A DNA stretch of 64,000 nucleotides from Halorussus pelagicus (GTDB lineage Archaea > Halobacteriota > Halobacteria > Halobacteriales > Haladaptataceae). The notes under the pieces are model-generated. The model made no database searches, was not told where the DNA came from, and saw nothing but the letters and a program-made list of their open reading frames with translations. The stretch lies in contig NZ_CP035119.1 in assembly GCF_004087835.1 (NCBI RefSeq), forward strand, positions 434,001 to 498,000, read 5' to 3'. Position 1 is the stretch's first letter. Each line of letters begins with the position of its first letter. Positions 25,897 through 35,291 of the stretch are shown here, piece by piece. The translations under genes were made by a program, and so were the position numbers.

Positions 25897-26346
25897 ATGT
25901 ATCAGCTCAGCGATTCCCTCCGAGAGGAGTCTTCGCCTGTCGCGCGACTTCTCGGCGTACTCCGGAGTCGAGTCGCGGGCGCGCTCGGCGTCGTCGCGGT
26001 CATCGGCGTCGTCGCGCTTCCGGACCCGCTCCCGGCGCTCCCGCCCGGAGCCTACGCGCTCGTCGGCGCGGTCGAAGGCGTCGGTCTCGCGGTGGCGGCC
26101 GAGAACCTCATGTGGCGTCCCGCTAAGCGGTTCGACTGGGTGCGCGCGAGCAGGCGCGTCGGCGGCGTCGCGGCCGCCGCCGCGCTGTTCGTCGTCGCCA
26201 TGGCCGCGCTTGGCGTGGACCTCGGGCCGCGCGACCGGGCGCTGTTGGCGGGGTTCTGTCTGTCGGGACCGGCCGCCATCGCCGCGCTCGACTACCTCAA
26301 GGCGCAGGTGCAGGCCGATTTGGCGGGGAGCGAGTCGGCGACCTGA
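25897..26346 (+). CDS. Membrane protein of unknown function
   Basis: 149 residues from ATG 25897 (MYQLSDSLREESS). Four hydrophobic segments (about 26-44, 50-68, 85-103, 112-130) with basic connecting loops and an acidic C-terminus. No family recognised. Single gene between the aminotransferase and a convergent TrkA-like gene. Confidence 0.65.
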   Translation: MYQLSDSLREESSPVARLLGVLRSRVAGALGVVAVIGVVALPDPLPALPPGAYALVGAVEGVGLAVAAENLMWRPAKRFDWVRASRRVGGVAAAAALFVVAMAALGVDLGPRDRALLAGFCLSGPAAIAALDYLKAQVQADLAGSESAT

Positions 26347-26518
26347 CCGTTTCAGTGCGAGCGGTTGCGGTCTAATAGATGTCGGCAACAGCGCGGTTCA
26401 CAGTGGCGTACAGTCAGTAATCGCTGTTCTCACGATGGAGTCGAAGAAACGTCGCCAGTAGCGAGCAGCGAACAGTCCCTCACCGAGCGTCCCCGCCGAA
26501 AGACACTCCTCAAAGCTT

Positions 26519-27172
26519 CTAACTTCGCAAGAGATTCATCAACTCGTCGGCCACGTCGGGTTCGACCGCGACGATGAAGTGCCGACCCGGCGAGAGGGTC
26601 GTCTCCGGCCCGGCGATGCGCTCGCCGTCCTCGTCGGAAACGACCAGCGCGCCCCGCGGGAGGCGAACGTCCGCGAGTCGCTTCCCCGCGGCCGGGGCAC
26701 CCTCTTCGACGCGAACCAGCATGATGTCAAGCGCGCCCGTCACGTCGGCGAGCGTCTGCACGTCGCTGCCCAGAATCTCGTTGGCGGCGAGGCGCGCACC
26801 CGCTCGCTCGGGAAACACCACCGCGTCCACGAACTGGAGGTACGACTCGCCCGTGGCACGCTCGATTCGCGCGACGGTCCGGATGCCGGGCGACAGTTCT
26901 TTCGCGGCCATACAGACCGCGAGGTTCAGTCCCATCTCGCCAGTCAGCGCGGCGACCACGTCGGCGCGCTCGATACCGGCCTGTTCGATGACATCGGGAT
27001 TCGTCGCGTCGCCCTCGATGACCGTCGCCACCCACTCGTCGGCGACATCCGCGACGACTGCCTCGTCTCGCTCGATTATCGTCACGTCGTGGCCGTGGTC
27101 GCCGAGCAGTTCCGCGGTCTGGAACCCAACGCGGCCGCCCCCGGCGATGACTATCTTGAGATTTCCGGTCAT
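26519..27172 (-). CDS. TrkA-N/TrkA-C (RCK) regulatory protein
   Basis: 217 residues. Rossmann start IVIAGGGRVGFQTAELLGDH with acidic end of strand 2 (IIERDE) for NAD(H) binding, then a TrkA-C domain from about residue 140 (LADVTGALDIMLVRVEEG). Such RCK proteins gate or regulate membrane transporters. The start follows the stop of the APC permease gene by three bases, so the pair is an operon and this protein most likely regulates that permease rather than a potassium channel. Confidence 0.88.
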   Translation of the reverse strand: MTGNLKIVIAGGGRVGFQTAELLGDHGHDVTIIERDEAVVADVADEWVATVIEGDATNPDVIEQAGIERADVVAALTGEMGLNLAVCMAAKELSPGIRTVARIERATGESYLQFVDAVVFPERAGARLAANEILGSDVQTLADVTGALDIMLVRVEEGAPAAGKRLADVRLPRGALVVSDEDGERIAGPETTLSPGRHFIVAVEPDVADELMNLLRS

Positions 27173-27175
27173 GGG

Positions 27176-28657
27176 TCAGTCCTCACTCTCCGGCGTCATG
27201 TCGATATCGGTCGTTGGCCGGTCGTCGGCCAGTCGCGCTTCGTCCTCGTCGGTCTCCTCGCTCGGCCTCCGAACCCGCTCTAAGAGGACGTACGCGAGAC
27301 CGCCGAGCAGAATCCACCCGGCGCTCAGTCCGAGCGCCATCGGGTCGGTTCGGACGAGATACGCCACGAGGACCACCGTCAGAACCAGATTCAGCAGGAT
27401 GCCCAGAATCGGCGGCACGGGGTAGTAGGGAATCTCGTAGGGTCGGTTCATGTCCGGGCGCTCCCGGCGGAGTCGAATCACCGCGACGTTGACGATAATA
27501 AACGAGAGCAGGAAGAAGAGACTCGACATGTTGCCCGCGCTCTGGGTCGGGAGGACGACGGACGCGAGCATCACCACCGCGCTGGCGAGGATAGCGACGA
27601 ACGGCGTCCCGAAGCGGTGGTGAATCTGGCCGAACCGCCGGAGGAGTTGGCCCTCCCGGCCCATCGAGAACGCGACCCGCGACGAGGCGATGACCACCGC
27701 GTTCAACGCGGTCAGCGTCGAGAACACCGCGCCGAAGACGATTATCGCGCCGCCGTTCTGGATGACTGGGAGTCCGGTCGGCATGAACTCGGTGGCCGCC
27801 TGCGCGATTCCGGCCTCGCCCGCCTCCGCGAGTCCCTGCGCGCCGAGGGTACCGACCGCGACCGTGACGACCGCCAGATAGACGACGACCGTCGCGGCGA
27901 GGCTCACGAAGATGGCCTTCGGGATGTTCTCGCGGGGGTTCTCTACCTCCTCGGTGACGGTTGTGATGAGATCGTAGCCCTCGAAGGCGATGAACGTCAG
28001 CCCCATCGCGGGCAGGATTGCGAACGCACCCCCGGAGTCGGGGAACAGCGGTTGGAACTCGGCGGTCGAGAACATCGGTGCCGTCGCGCCGAACGCGACG
28101 AAGACCACCAGAATCGAGACCTTGACGATGGTGAAGATGGTCTCGACGCTCCCGCTGGCCGCCGTCGAGACGGCGTTGACCGCGACCAGCAGGAGGACCG
28201 CCGCAAACGCCAGCAGAAACGCCGCCGGGACCGAGACGTCCAGCAGGGGCACGACTATCGCGCCCACTTGGTCGGGCGGCGCGACGATGCCGTAGACGTG
28301 GAGCAGTTCGAGGAAGTTCGGGGCGAACCCGAGCGCGTAGAGCGCGCCCGCAATCATGTAGGCGAACCAGAGCATCCAGCCCATGATGAACGACGAGAAG
28401 TCGTCGAAAATCTCGCGGACGAAGGCGTAGCCTCCGCCGCTCTTGGGAATCGAGGCGGCGAGTTCGGCGTACGAGAGACCGGTGAACGCGGTCACGACGC
28501 CGTTGAGCGCGAAGACGAGGATAGCCGCGGGACCCGCGATTTCGGCCGCCAGACCCGTCAAAACGAAGATGCCCGCACCTATCATCGCGCCCATTCCGAT
28601 CATCGTCGCGTCCAGTAGACCGAGTTCGGCCTTGGGCGAGCGGCTCTGGCTACTCAC
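27176..28657 (-). CDS. APC family amino-acid permease
   Basis: 493 residues from a GTG at 28655-28657; the frame stays open upstream but reads through promoter and the divergent gene. Twelve predicted membrane segments. APC marks: the TM1 break IGMGAMIGAGIFVLTG, PKSGGGYAFVREIF, TFIAFEGYDLITTVTEEVEN and MNRPYEIPYYPVPP. The C-terminal tail is acidic. Imports or exchanges amino acids or amines; substrate unknown. Overlies an operon with the RCK protein next to it. Confidence 0.87.
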   Translation of the reverse strand: MSSQSRSPKAELGLLDATMIGMGAMIGAGIFVLTGLAAEIAGPAAILVFALNGVVTAFTGLSYAELAASIPKSGGGYAFVREIFDDFSSFIMGWMLWFAYMIAGALYALGFAPNFLELLHVYGIVAPPDQVGAIVVPLLDVSVPAAFLLAFAAVLLLVAVNAVSTAASGSVETIFTIVKVSILVVFVAFGATAPMFSTAEFQPLFPDSGGAFAILPAMGLTFIAFEGYDLITTVTEEVENPRENIPKAIFVSLAATVVVYLAVVTVAVGTLGAQGLAEAGEAGIAQAATEFMPTGLPVIQNGGAIIVFGAVFSTLTALNAVVIASSRVAFSMGREGQLLRRFGQIHHRFGTPFVAILASAVVMLASVVLPTQSAGNMSSLFFLLSFIIVNVAVIRLRRERPDMNRPYEIPYYPVPPILGILLNLVLTVVLVAYLVRTDPMALGLSAGWILLGGLAYVLLERVRRPSEETDEDEARLADDRPTTDIDMTPESED

Positions 28658-28810
28658 GGCCCATCGCCCCGTCCGGTTGTAAGTCGTGACTTGTTGTAGT
28701 CGCCATACGCGCTGAAAACGCCCGAGAGTGCTTAAATATCGGGTCACTCGAACGCGCGCTGGGGCACCGGAACAGGCAACTTTTTCCACCCAGTCGCCTA
28801 TCGTCCCAGT

Positions 28811-29938
28811 ATGAACCTTTCCGACGAGCAACGGGCCATCCGCGATGTCGTGCGGGAGTTCGCGGTCGAGGAGATTCGTCCGACCGCCACAGAGTGCGAC
28901 GAGAACCAGACGTTCCCCGAGAAAGTGTGGGACGGACTCGCGGAACTCGACATGACCAGCCTCACGGTCCCCGAGGAGTACGGCGGTCTCGACGTGGGCC
29001 GCCTGACCTACAGCGTCGTCAACGAGGAAGTCGCCTACGGGATGCTCTCGGTGGCGACTGCGCTGTCGGTCCACAGTCTCGCCACCTCCTGTATCGCCGA
29101 GTTCGGCGACGAGGACCAGAGAGAGCGGTGGCTTCCCGACATGGCCGAAGGCCGACCGGTGGGCGCGTTCGCCCTCTCGGAACCCCAAGCCGGGTCGAAC
29201 CCCGCGGAGATGACCACCGAGGCGAAGCGCGAGGGCGACGAGTACGTTATCAACGGCAAGAAACAGTGGATAACCAACGGCGAGCGCGCGGGCGTCGTCG
29301 TCCTGTTCGCCAAGACCGACCGCGACGACCCCCGGTCAGTGACTCAGTTCGTCGTCCCGAAGGACGCCGACGGACTGGAAGTCGGCAAGAAAGAGGACAA
29401 GTTGGGGCTTCGCGCGAGCGACACGACCTCGCTCGTCTTCGACGACGTGCGCATTCCCGCCGAAAACCGCCTGACTGAGGAGGGCAAGGGCCTCTCGGCC
29501 GCGTTCCACATCCTGAACGGCGGGCGCATCGGCATCGCCAGCCAGTCGGTCGGACTCGCCCAGTCGGCGCTCGACGAGGCCGTCGCGTACTCTCAAGACC
29601 GCGAGCAGTTCGACCAGCCGATTTCGGAGATTCAGACCATCCGGCACAAACTGGCCGACATGCAGACGCAGGTGCAGGCCGCGCGCCTGCTCACCCGCGA
29701 CGCCGCCCGGAAAGACGAGGCGGGCGAGAACGTCGAGATGGCCGCCAGCATGGCCAAATACTTCGCCAGCGAGGCCGCGGTGGACGTGACCAACGAGGCG
29801 GTCCAGATTCACGGCGGCTACGGCTACACCACCGACTTCGACGTGGAACGACTTTACCGCGACTCGAAGATTACGACCATCTACGAGGGCACCTCTGAGA
29901 TTCAGAAGAAGGTCATCGCGCGGAACGTGTTAGAGTAG
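28811..29938 (+). CDS. Acyl-CoA dehydrogenase
   Basis: 375 residues. FAD and substrate motifs: VPEEYGGLDVGRL, FALSEPQAGSNPAEMTTEA, INGKKQWITNGERAG, and the C-terminal ETxxG-like IHGGYGYTTDFDVERLYRD, with the catalytic base E359 in TTIYEGTSEIQ. Oxidises acyl-CoA to enoyl-CoA, passing electrons to ETF. Chain-length preference not evident. No other beta-oxidation genes adjoin. Confidence 0.92.
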   Translation: MNLSDEQRAIRDVVREFAVEEIRPTATECDENQTFPEKVWDGLAELDMTSLTVPEEYGGLDVGRLTYSVVNEEVAYGMLSVATALSVHSLATSCIAEFGDEDQRERWLPDMAEGRPVGAFALSEPQAGSNPAEMTTEAKREGDEYVINGKKQWITNGERAGVVVLFAKTDRDDPRSVTQFVVPKDADGLEVGKKEDKLGLRASDTTSLVFDDVRIPAENRLTEEGKGLSAAFHILNGGRIGIASQSVGLAQSALDEAVAYSQDREQFDQPISEIQTIRHKLADMQTQVQAARLLTRDAARKDEAGENVEMAASMAKYFASEAAVDVTNEAVQIHGGYGYTTDFDVERLYRDSKITTIYEGTSEIQKKVIARNVLE

Positions 29939-29990
29939 TCCGACTCGGCGGACCGACACCCCTTTTCCGACGCTCGCCCTACCGCGCAAC

Positions 29991-30524
29991 GTGACCCGAA
30001 CAGACGCGAGCGAGGCCGAGGCGGTCGTCTACGACTTGGACGGGACGCTCGTCCGCCTCGTCGTCAACTGGACGGACGTAGAGCGCCGACTGGCCGACCT
30101 GCTGGAGCGCGAGGGCGTGGACACCGACCCCCTGAGCGCGTGGGACCTCCTCTCGGCCGCCGAGGCGGCCGGGGTCGGCGACGAGGCCGACGACCTCATC
30201 GCAACCGCCGAGCGCGATGGAGCCGAAGTCTCCGAGCGACTTCCCCTCGCCGACGAACTCGCCGAGCGTGAGATTCCGGTCGGTGTCTGCTCGCTGAACC
30301 ACGAGGAGGCCGTCCGCGTCGCGCTCGACCGCCACGACCTCTCGGCGCACGTCGAGAGCGTCGTCGGCCGAGGGACAGTGCCCGAGCGCAAACCGCACCC
30401 GCGCGCCCTGCTGGCGGCAATCGAGGAGTTGGGCGTCGAACCCGAGGACGTGCTGTTCGTCGGCGACTCGGCGAGCGACGAGGAGACCGCAGACCGAGCG
30501 GGGACGCAGTTCGAGTGGGTATGA
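29991..30524 (+). CDS. HAD family hydrolase
   Basis: 177 residues from GTG 29991. Motif I YDLDGTLV (nucleophile D15, D17), motif II VCSLNHE, motif III lysine in RKPHPRALLA and motif IV FVGDSASDEETA. The helical cap is short. Phosphatase of the phosphoglycolate-phosphatase-like group; substrate unknown. Its stop codon is four bases from the stop of the AT-rich OLD gene that converges on it. Confidence 0.85.
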   Translation: MTRTDASEAEAVVYDLDGTLVRLVVNWTDVERRLADLLEREGVDTDPLSAWDLLSAAEAAGVGDEADDLIATAERDGAEVSERLPLADELAEREIPVGVCSLNHEEAVRVALDRHDLSAHVESVVGRGTVPERKPHPRALLAAIEELGVEPEDVLFVGDSASDEETADRAGTQFEWV

Positions 30525-30527
30525 AAA

Positions 30528-32309
30528 TCAACCAACAATCGAGACAAATTCCTCTATTTTATTTTTCATTTCTGGAGGAACATCGTTAATATGTTTTGCA
30601 ATTTTCATTCCATCAACGTCTTTCTGATATGCATTTCCGTCCTCTAGCTGGTCATAAGATCGAGAATAAATCTTGTCAAGAACTTCTGATTTTTTCTCTA
30701 TATGTGAATTATATTTAATTATTTCACATATCATATCGACATCCATATTCGTCTCCTCAGCGATTGCTTGAGGACAGCTAACAAGATATGACTCTAAATC
30801 ATACTTCGACCAAACAAGAAAGTGTTCTGGTGTTGTGTACCACTCTGTCTTCTTTTCTCCTCTATTGATGTTATCTACATATTGTTTCTTAACTTCATAT
30901 TTTTCCTTTCCATCAGAGTCAACTAAGAAACGGTACGGGATTCCGAATGCATAAAGAGTCTTCACAAGTGATCGGCCGTGAGTTCTCATTTTACTTTCTC
31001 CTTCTAGTGGTATGAGAGTGATACCTAAATCGTTAAAATCATAACCAAGATTCTTAGCAATCGCTAGAATCACCATCTTATCAGATTTTCCTTCTACAAA
31101 AATAACCCCCTCAGATTGAAGTAATCCACTTTGACTGTAGCCGAGATCAAGGAGTTCCTCGTGAATATCTTCACTAGATATACTACGAAATTCGGTAGTT
31201 CTATTTCGTTCTGCACGAATGATATTGCTAATGTTACTTTCATCTACAAAAACGTTAGAATGGGTAGCAACAATAATCTGTGTAGATTCGGATGCTACTT
31301 CAGTAATCATTTCGTAAACTTCTCGTTCCGCTTCAGGATGAAGGTGCAATTCTGGCTCTTCAATCATTAACAACTCGGACTCATTTTCTGCATTTATAGT
31401 TCCAAAAATAAGAGTTAGTATTTCCTTTGTACCGCTAGAAAGTGATGAAAGATCAAATTTCTCAGAATTACCCATTTCCGTTACTGAAATCGTAATATTT
31501 GTCTTCTCACGGTAAGGAGTAGTGATACTTTTTACTGCATCCATAATTGAAACAAATCTTTCCTCAGCTAAATTAAAGAGTTCACGGTTACTACCCTGTA
31601 AAGTCTGAGCGACTCGCACTAGATTTTTCCCCTGTGAGTCAAGTTCAGTTGCCATTCTTGCTTCTGTACGGTTTTTTGGTTGCCGAAATGCATCAATAGC
31701 ATCCCAAGAAGAAAGTGAATCTTCAATCAATTGGAACGAACCCGGTATAGAGTTTTCTGGATTCCGTATTGCCATTGCTTCAGTCGGCAGATCTTCTATT
31801 TTCGATGCTTTTTGTAGACCTCTGTTTTCCATGTTTTTTAATTTGACAAACTGAGAATCGTAGCCTTTGGTTGATTTTTGCCGCTCTCTTATCTTCACAA
31901 ATTCATCATTAATGGTTACTTCAAAGGCTGTAGCCTTCAACTGCCAATTCTCACCAAATTCTACTTTGTGCCGTAGTGAAGAAGCAAAACTTAGTTTTGA
32001 AAGTAGCTCTGGACTCAGTCCATCAATTAAATCATATATCTGGTTTCGTTCCTCTATTGAAGTTTTATAAGTTGCTTCAAATGTGATTGTACTCATCTCA
32101 TCCGTTTTATTAAGGCAATTTTCGAAATCTTCTAATTGATCTTCATAATTTGACGGGCCAGTTATACTATATGCATACACCTGAAGAGATTCTAGTAGAT
32201 TTGACTTTCCCGAGTTATTTTTGCCGATTAATATTGTTAAGTCGTCAAGTTCGATAGACTCTTCGCTGATACTCTTATACCCGCTGACGTACCATTCGTT
32301 AAGATTCAT
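30528..32309 (-). CDS. OLD-family ATP-dependent nuclease (AAA15 plus TOPRIM)
   Basis: 593 residues from ATG 32307-32309. ABC-type ATPase parts: Walker A GKNNSGKS (29-36), signature LSSLSSGTKEILTL, Walker B ELLMIEEPELHLHP, and switch histidine IIVATHS. The TOPRIM part follows with IFVEGKSDKMV (metal-binding Glu) and LVDSDGKEKY (DxD-like). This is a class 1, stand-alone OLD: no UvrD-like helicase partner is next to it. OLD proteins are nucleases tied to phage defence and recombination. The codon usage is strikingly AT-rich against its neighbours, a clear sign of transfer. It overlaps the end of the upstream DUF5822 gene by 11 bases. Confidence 0.87.
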   Translation of the reverse strand: MNLNEWYVSGYKSISEESIELDDLTILIGKNNSGKSNLLESLQVYAYSITGPSNYEDQLEDFENCLNKTDEMSTITFEATYKTSIEERNQIYDLIDGLSPELLSKLSFASSLRHKVEFGENWQLKATAFEVTINDEFVKIRERQKSTKGYDSQFVKLKNMENRGLQKASKIEDLPTEAMAIRNPENSIPGSFQLIEDSLSSWDAIDAFRQPKNRTEARMATELDSQGKNLVRVAQTLQGSNRELFNLAEERFVSIMDAVKSITTPYREKTNITISVTEMGNSEKFDLSSLSSGTKEILTLIFGTINAENESELLMIEEPELHLHPEAEREVYEMITEVASESTQIIVATHSNVFVDESNISNIIRAERNRTTEFRSISSEDIHEELLDLGYSQSGLLQSEGVIFVEGKSDKMVILAIAKNLGYDFNDLGITLIPLEGESKMRTHGRSLVKTLYAFGIPYRFLVDSDGKEKYEVKKQYVDNINRGEKKTEWYTTPEHFLVWSKYDLESYLVSCPQAIAEETNMDVDMICEIIKYNSHIEKKSEVLDKIYSRSYDQLEDGNAYQKDVDGMKIAKHINDVPPEMKNKIEEFVSIVG

Positions 32310-32556
32310 TGTTATTATTACTACTTCGCTTACGCGCACACAAGAACACGCCCACCGCGACGACGAACCAGACGAGCGCGCCGACACGAATGGCGAACTC
32401 TGCGCGGGCGGCCCACGTCGGGAGCGAGACGCCGACCAGCAACGCGATGAGCGCAACCACGGGCGCGCCGACGACGATGGTGACGACGAAGGTGGTCTGC
32501 ATCACCCACCCGTAATCAACGCCCTCGGGGTCGTGCGTCTCGACTGGTTCGGGCAT
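32299..32556 (-). CDS. DUF5822 membrane protein
   Basis: 85 residues from ATG 32554-32556 (MPEPVETHDPEGVDYGWVMQ). Two membrane segments at about residues 20-42 and 51-72. The haloarchaeal DUF5822 opening is clear. The last residues (SSNNNNES) are encoded in AT-rich DNA that belongs to the OLD insertion, so the natural C-terminus may have been replaced there. Unknown function. Confidence 0.75.
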   Translation of the reverse strand: MPEPVETHDPEGVDYGWVMQTTFVVTIVVGAPVVALIALLVGVSLPTWAARAEFAIRVGALVWFVVAVGVFLCARKRSSNNNNES

Positions 32557-32720
32557 GGTTGGAACGCGGGACGCTCGCGGCTTAAACGTTGCAGTCTCCG
32601 ACACAGAGTTTGCCATTTATTCGCAGGGCTGTGAGAAACAATCATGTCGGTCTCTCGTGAGTTTTTATTGAGTTTATATTCCGCATAAAAGCATTTAACG
32701 GCGTAGGCGAGAGTATCGGT

Positions 32721-33743
32721 GTGACTACAGCGGACACCTCCCGGCGGGCGTTTCTGACGCGGTCCGCCGCAACCATCGGTCTCGTCGGACTCGCTGGCTG
32801 TATCGGCGGGGACGTGACGTACACCCTCAGCACGAACCCAGTCGGCGAGTCGGTCGAGGAACTCGCCGACCAGTATCTCGTGACCGACCCGACGGCCGAG
32901 CGCGCCAAGTTCGCAATCGATTACCCCGACGACTACAAGCGGTCGGTTGTCGAGACGCTCCTCGCCGAGGGGTCGGTCGATGTCGTCCAGTTGCAACTCG
33001 CGTACGACCGCGAGTTCGGGACGACGACCCGACCGCGGCCGTACTTTCTGGAGGACGACGGCACGTACTACTCGGTGGTCGAGAGCGGGCGGACGGAGAC
33101 CACGGCGGACCGATGGGTCTTCTATCTCGACCCCGCGGACTCGACGCCGAGCGACGCGGACGAGGTCGTCACCGGCCCGCCGTCCTCGCTTGCCGAGACG
33201 GATACGATGGTCGTCCGCCGCGCGCTCGAATCCGTGGCCTCGAACGCCGACGGGCAGGACAGAAGCGACTTTCCGCTCGGGGACCGAGGCGTGATATTTC
33301 ACGACCACATGGACCCCGAGGCGAGCGACCTCGTTCCCTCGCCGCCGTTCGACTACGTCGAGCGCGACGGCGACTACTTCGCCGCCGTGGCCGAGCGAGG
33401 CGAGGTCGAACTGACTCGATACAGCTACACCGCGGAGCAAGTCGCAACGTCGATGCGAGAACTCGAACGGTTCGTCGAGCGAGAGACGGTCGAGACGGTG
33501 TTCGAGGACTCCGAAGTCTCCTCGGAGGTAGCCGAGATACTGCGGACCGCCACCGATGTGGGGAACGGGCGATTGTATCAGGAGTCGGGGTCGATGTCCG
33601 ACGGACTTGAGCGCGTCCTCGAACGACTCGGGATGCTCGAACACATGCCGGAGGAGGTCCCGTCCGATTCGTCGGACCGATTCGCGGGAGCGACGTTCCG
33701 CTACGACGGGACGTGGTACGACGGGTCGTTCTGGACGCGGTAG
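32721..33743 (+). CDS. Tat-exported lipoprotein of unknown function
   Basis: 340 residues from GTG 32721. The signal SRRAFLTRSAATIG ends in a lipobox LAGC (C27), the usual Tat lipoprotein form in haloarchaea, so the mature protein is held on the outer face of the membrane. The rest shows two similar-looking beta-rich segments (DDGTYYSVVESGRTETTADR near 112-131 and RDGDYFAAVAERGEVELTRY near 215-234), which may be repeats of one domain. A TATA-like GTTTATATTCC lies near 32673. No family recognised. Confidence 0.75.
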   Translation: MTTADTSRRAFLTRSAATIGLVGLAGCIGGDVTYTLSTNPVGESVEELADQYLVTDPTAERAKFAIDYPDDYKRSVVETLLAEGSVDVVQLQLAYDREFGTTTRPRPYFLEDDGTYYSVVESGRTETTADRWVFYLDPADSTPSDADEVVTGPPSSLAETDTMVVRRALESVASNADGQDRSDFPLGDRGVIFHDHMDPEASDLVPSPPFDYVERDGDYFAAVAERGEVELTRYSYTAEQVATSMRELERFVERETVETVFEDSEVSSEVAEILRTATDVGNGRLYQESGSMSDGLERVLERLGMLEHMPEEVPSDSSDRFAGATFRYDGTWYDGSFWTR

Positions 33744-33795
33744 TCCGAGCGAGCGACGAGACGCAAAAAAGTCGGTCGAGTGGGTGTGCGAGCGT

Positions 33796-35157
33796 TCAGA
33801 AGTCCCGCTCAAACTCCTCGGCGAAGCCGCGTCCGAGGTAGCCGAGCGTGCTGAAGCAGTTTGCGAGGTTCTCGTAGACGGTTCGCTTCGTGCTGTCGTC
33901 CCAGTTCCAGTAGTCCTCGCTCTTGGACTGGTTGCTGTAGATGGTGTCGTAGATGTTGTAGCTGTACTGCCCCGAAACGTCGGCCATGTCGCGGATAGCT
34001 TGCGCCGCGCTGTAAATCCGGGGCGAAGACGAGTCGCTGAGGTGGTTCTGGAGGTTGTCGTCAACGAAACTCGCGTCCGACGACTTCCAGTTGTTGTTCA
34101 CGATGTGTTCGTAGCCGTAGTGGAGCCACTTCTTGGGGAAGGTTGCGAAGTCGATGTCCCCGTTCGTCACGCCGCGCACGTCGAGTCCCGCTTGTTCGGC
34201 ACCCATCCCGGTGTGGAGGGGCTGTGCGCAGTCTTGTAGGTAGTGAAGGCTCCAACCGAGTTTCTTCTCGCCGTCGTAGCGCGAATCCTCGTTAATCGCC
34301 TGCGTGAAAAATTCGTCGCCGGTACGCGGTGCCCGTCCGAGTCCGTCGCCAAACGAGGCCTCCCCGAGAGGACCGAAGTCGATGGTAGTGGCGTCCCGGT
34401 CGTGATACTGCGCCCAGTTGGAGTGGTACACGTCGAGTCCGGCCTTGAGGACCTCGGCGACGGCGTATTTCGTGACCTCACCGGTGATCGAACTCATCGA
34501 AATCTGACCGGTGATGTCATCGACTTCGCCCCGTGCGACATCGCCGAACTCGTCCGGGTCGTCGGAGTGGGTTTCGATGGTGTAGTCGGTCCCTATCGAG
34601 TCCTCCAAGATGGAGTCGGTGATTTCGGTGTGGTGGTTCATATCCCACTGCGCTTCGACGGTGTCCGTTCCGGAACCAGCGAACACGTCGATGGCGTTTC
34701 GCCGGGCCTGCTTCTTCGCTTCGTTCGGCGTGAGGCGTTTCTTCTCCTTGGCCCCGTCGGCGAGTCTGACGGAGACCTCGTTACCGTTCTCGACGCGCTC
34801 GACCGGGTAGGCCTTTCGGAGTTTGGAGACGTACTTGCGAGCGTCTCTGTAGGCGCGTCCTTCGAGGTCCGCCTGCTGGAAGTGGCGCTCGATGGCGTCC
34901 TCCGACAGCGTGAGCAGTTCGGGGTGGTTAGTCACCCGTTGGACCGACGAATCGAGCGTTTTCACCGTTACGTCCGGGTACGGGAGGTCAAGAGCGTCGT
35001 AGGATATTTGTTCGCCTTGGGAGTCCGGCGAACTTCCGGAGGGGTTTCCGGTCGCGGAACCGGGGACAGCACCAACCGCGAGAGTAGCACCAAACGCGGA
35101 GAGTCCTTGGAGGGCAGAGCGACGCGTAACGTCGTTCGAATCGTTATTTTTTCTCAC
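33796..35157 (-). CDS. Tat-exported zinc-dependent phospholipase C / P1-nuclease-like protein
   Basis: 453 residues. Tat signal RRSALQGLSAFGATLAVG (12-29) with a likely cut after the SATG region. The zinc phospholipase C/P1 nuclease motif WSLHYLQDCAQPLHTGM (H, D and H ligands) lies near the middle, with other histidines in DMNHHTEITD and YHSNWAQYHDRD. Such enzymes use three zinc ions to cut phosphodiesters in phospholipids or nucleic acids. Exported folded by the Tat route. Converges with the lipoprotein gene at 33743. Confidence 0.78.
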   Translation of the reverse strand: MRKNNDSNDVTRRSALQGLSAFGATLAVGAVPGSATGNPSGSSPDSQGEQISYDALDLPYPDVTVKTLDSSVQRVTNHPELLTLSEDAIERHFQQADLEGRAYRDARKYVSKLRKAYPVERVENGNEVSVRLADGAKEKKRLTPNEAKKQARRNAIDVFAGSGTDTVEAQWDMNHHTEITDSILEDSIGTDYTIETHSDDPDEFGDVARGEVDDITGQISMSSITGEVTKYAVAEVLKAGLDVYHSNWAQYHDRDATTIDFGPLGEASFGDGLGRAPRTGDEFFTQAINEDSRYDGEKKLGWSLHYLQDCAQPLHTGMGAEQAGLDVRGVTNGDIDFATFPKKWLHYGYEHIVNNNWKSSDASFVDDNLQNHLSDSSSPRIYSAAQAIRDMADVSGQYSYNIYDTIYSNQSKSEDYWNWDDSTKRTVYENLANCFSTLGYLGRGFAEEFERDF

Positions 35158-35291
35158 AACGTACCACCATTATTTCAATTAGTTAATTATATTTCTAAGT
35201 TTAAAATAAATAATCTTGTGAATAAGTGGTTGTGGAGAACAACGTCCGCGGACCGAACATCTTTAACAGACGCGCCTACGAGTGGCAACAC

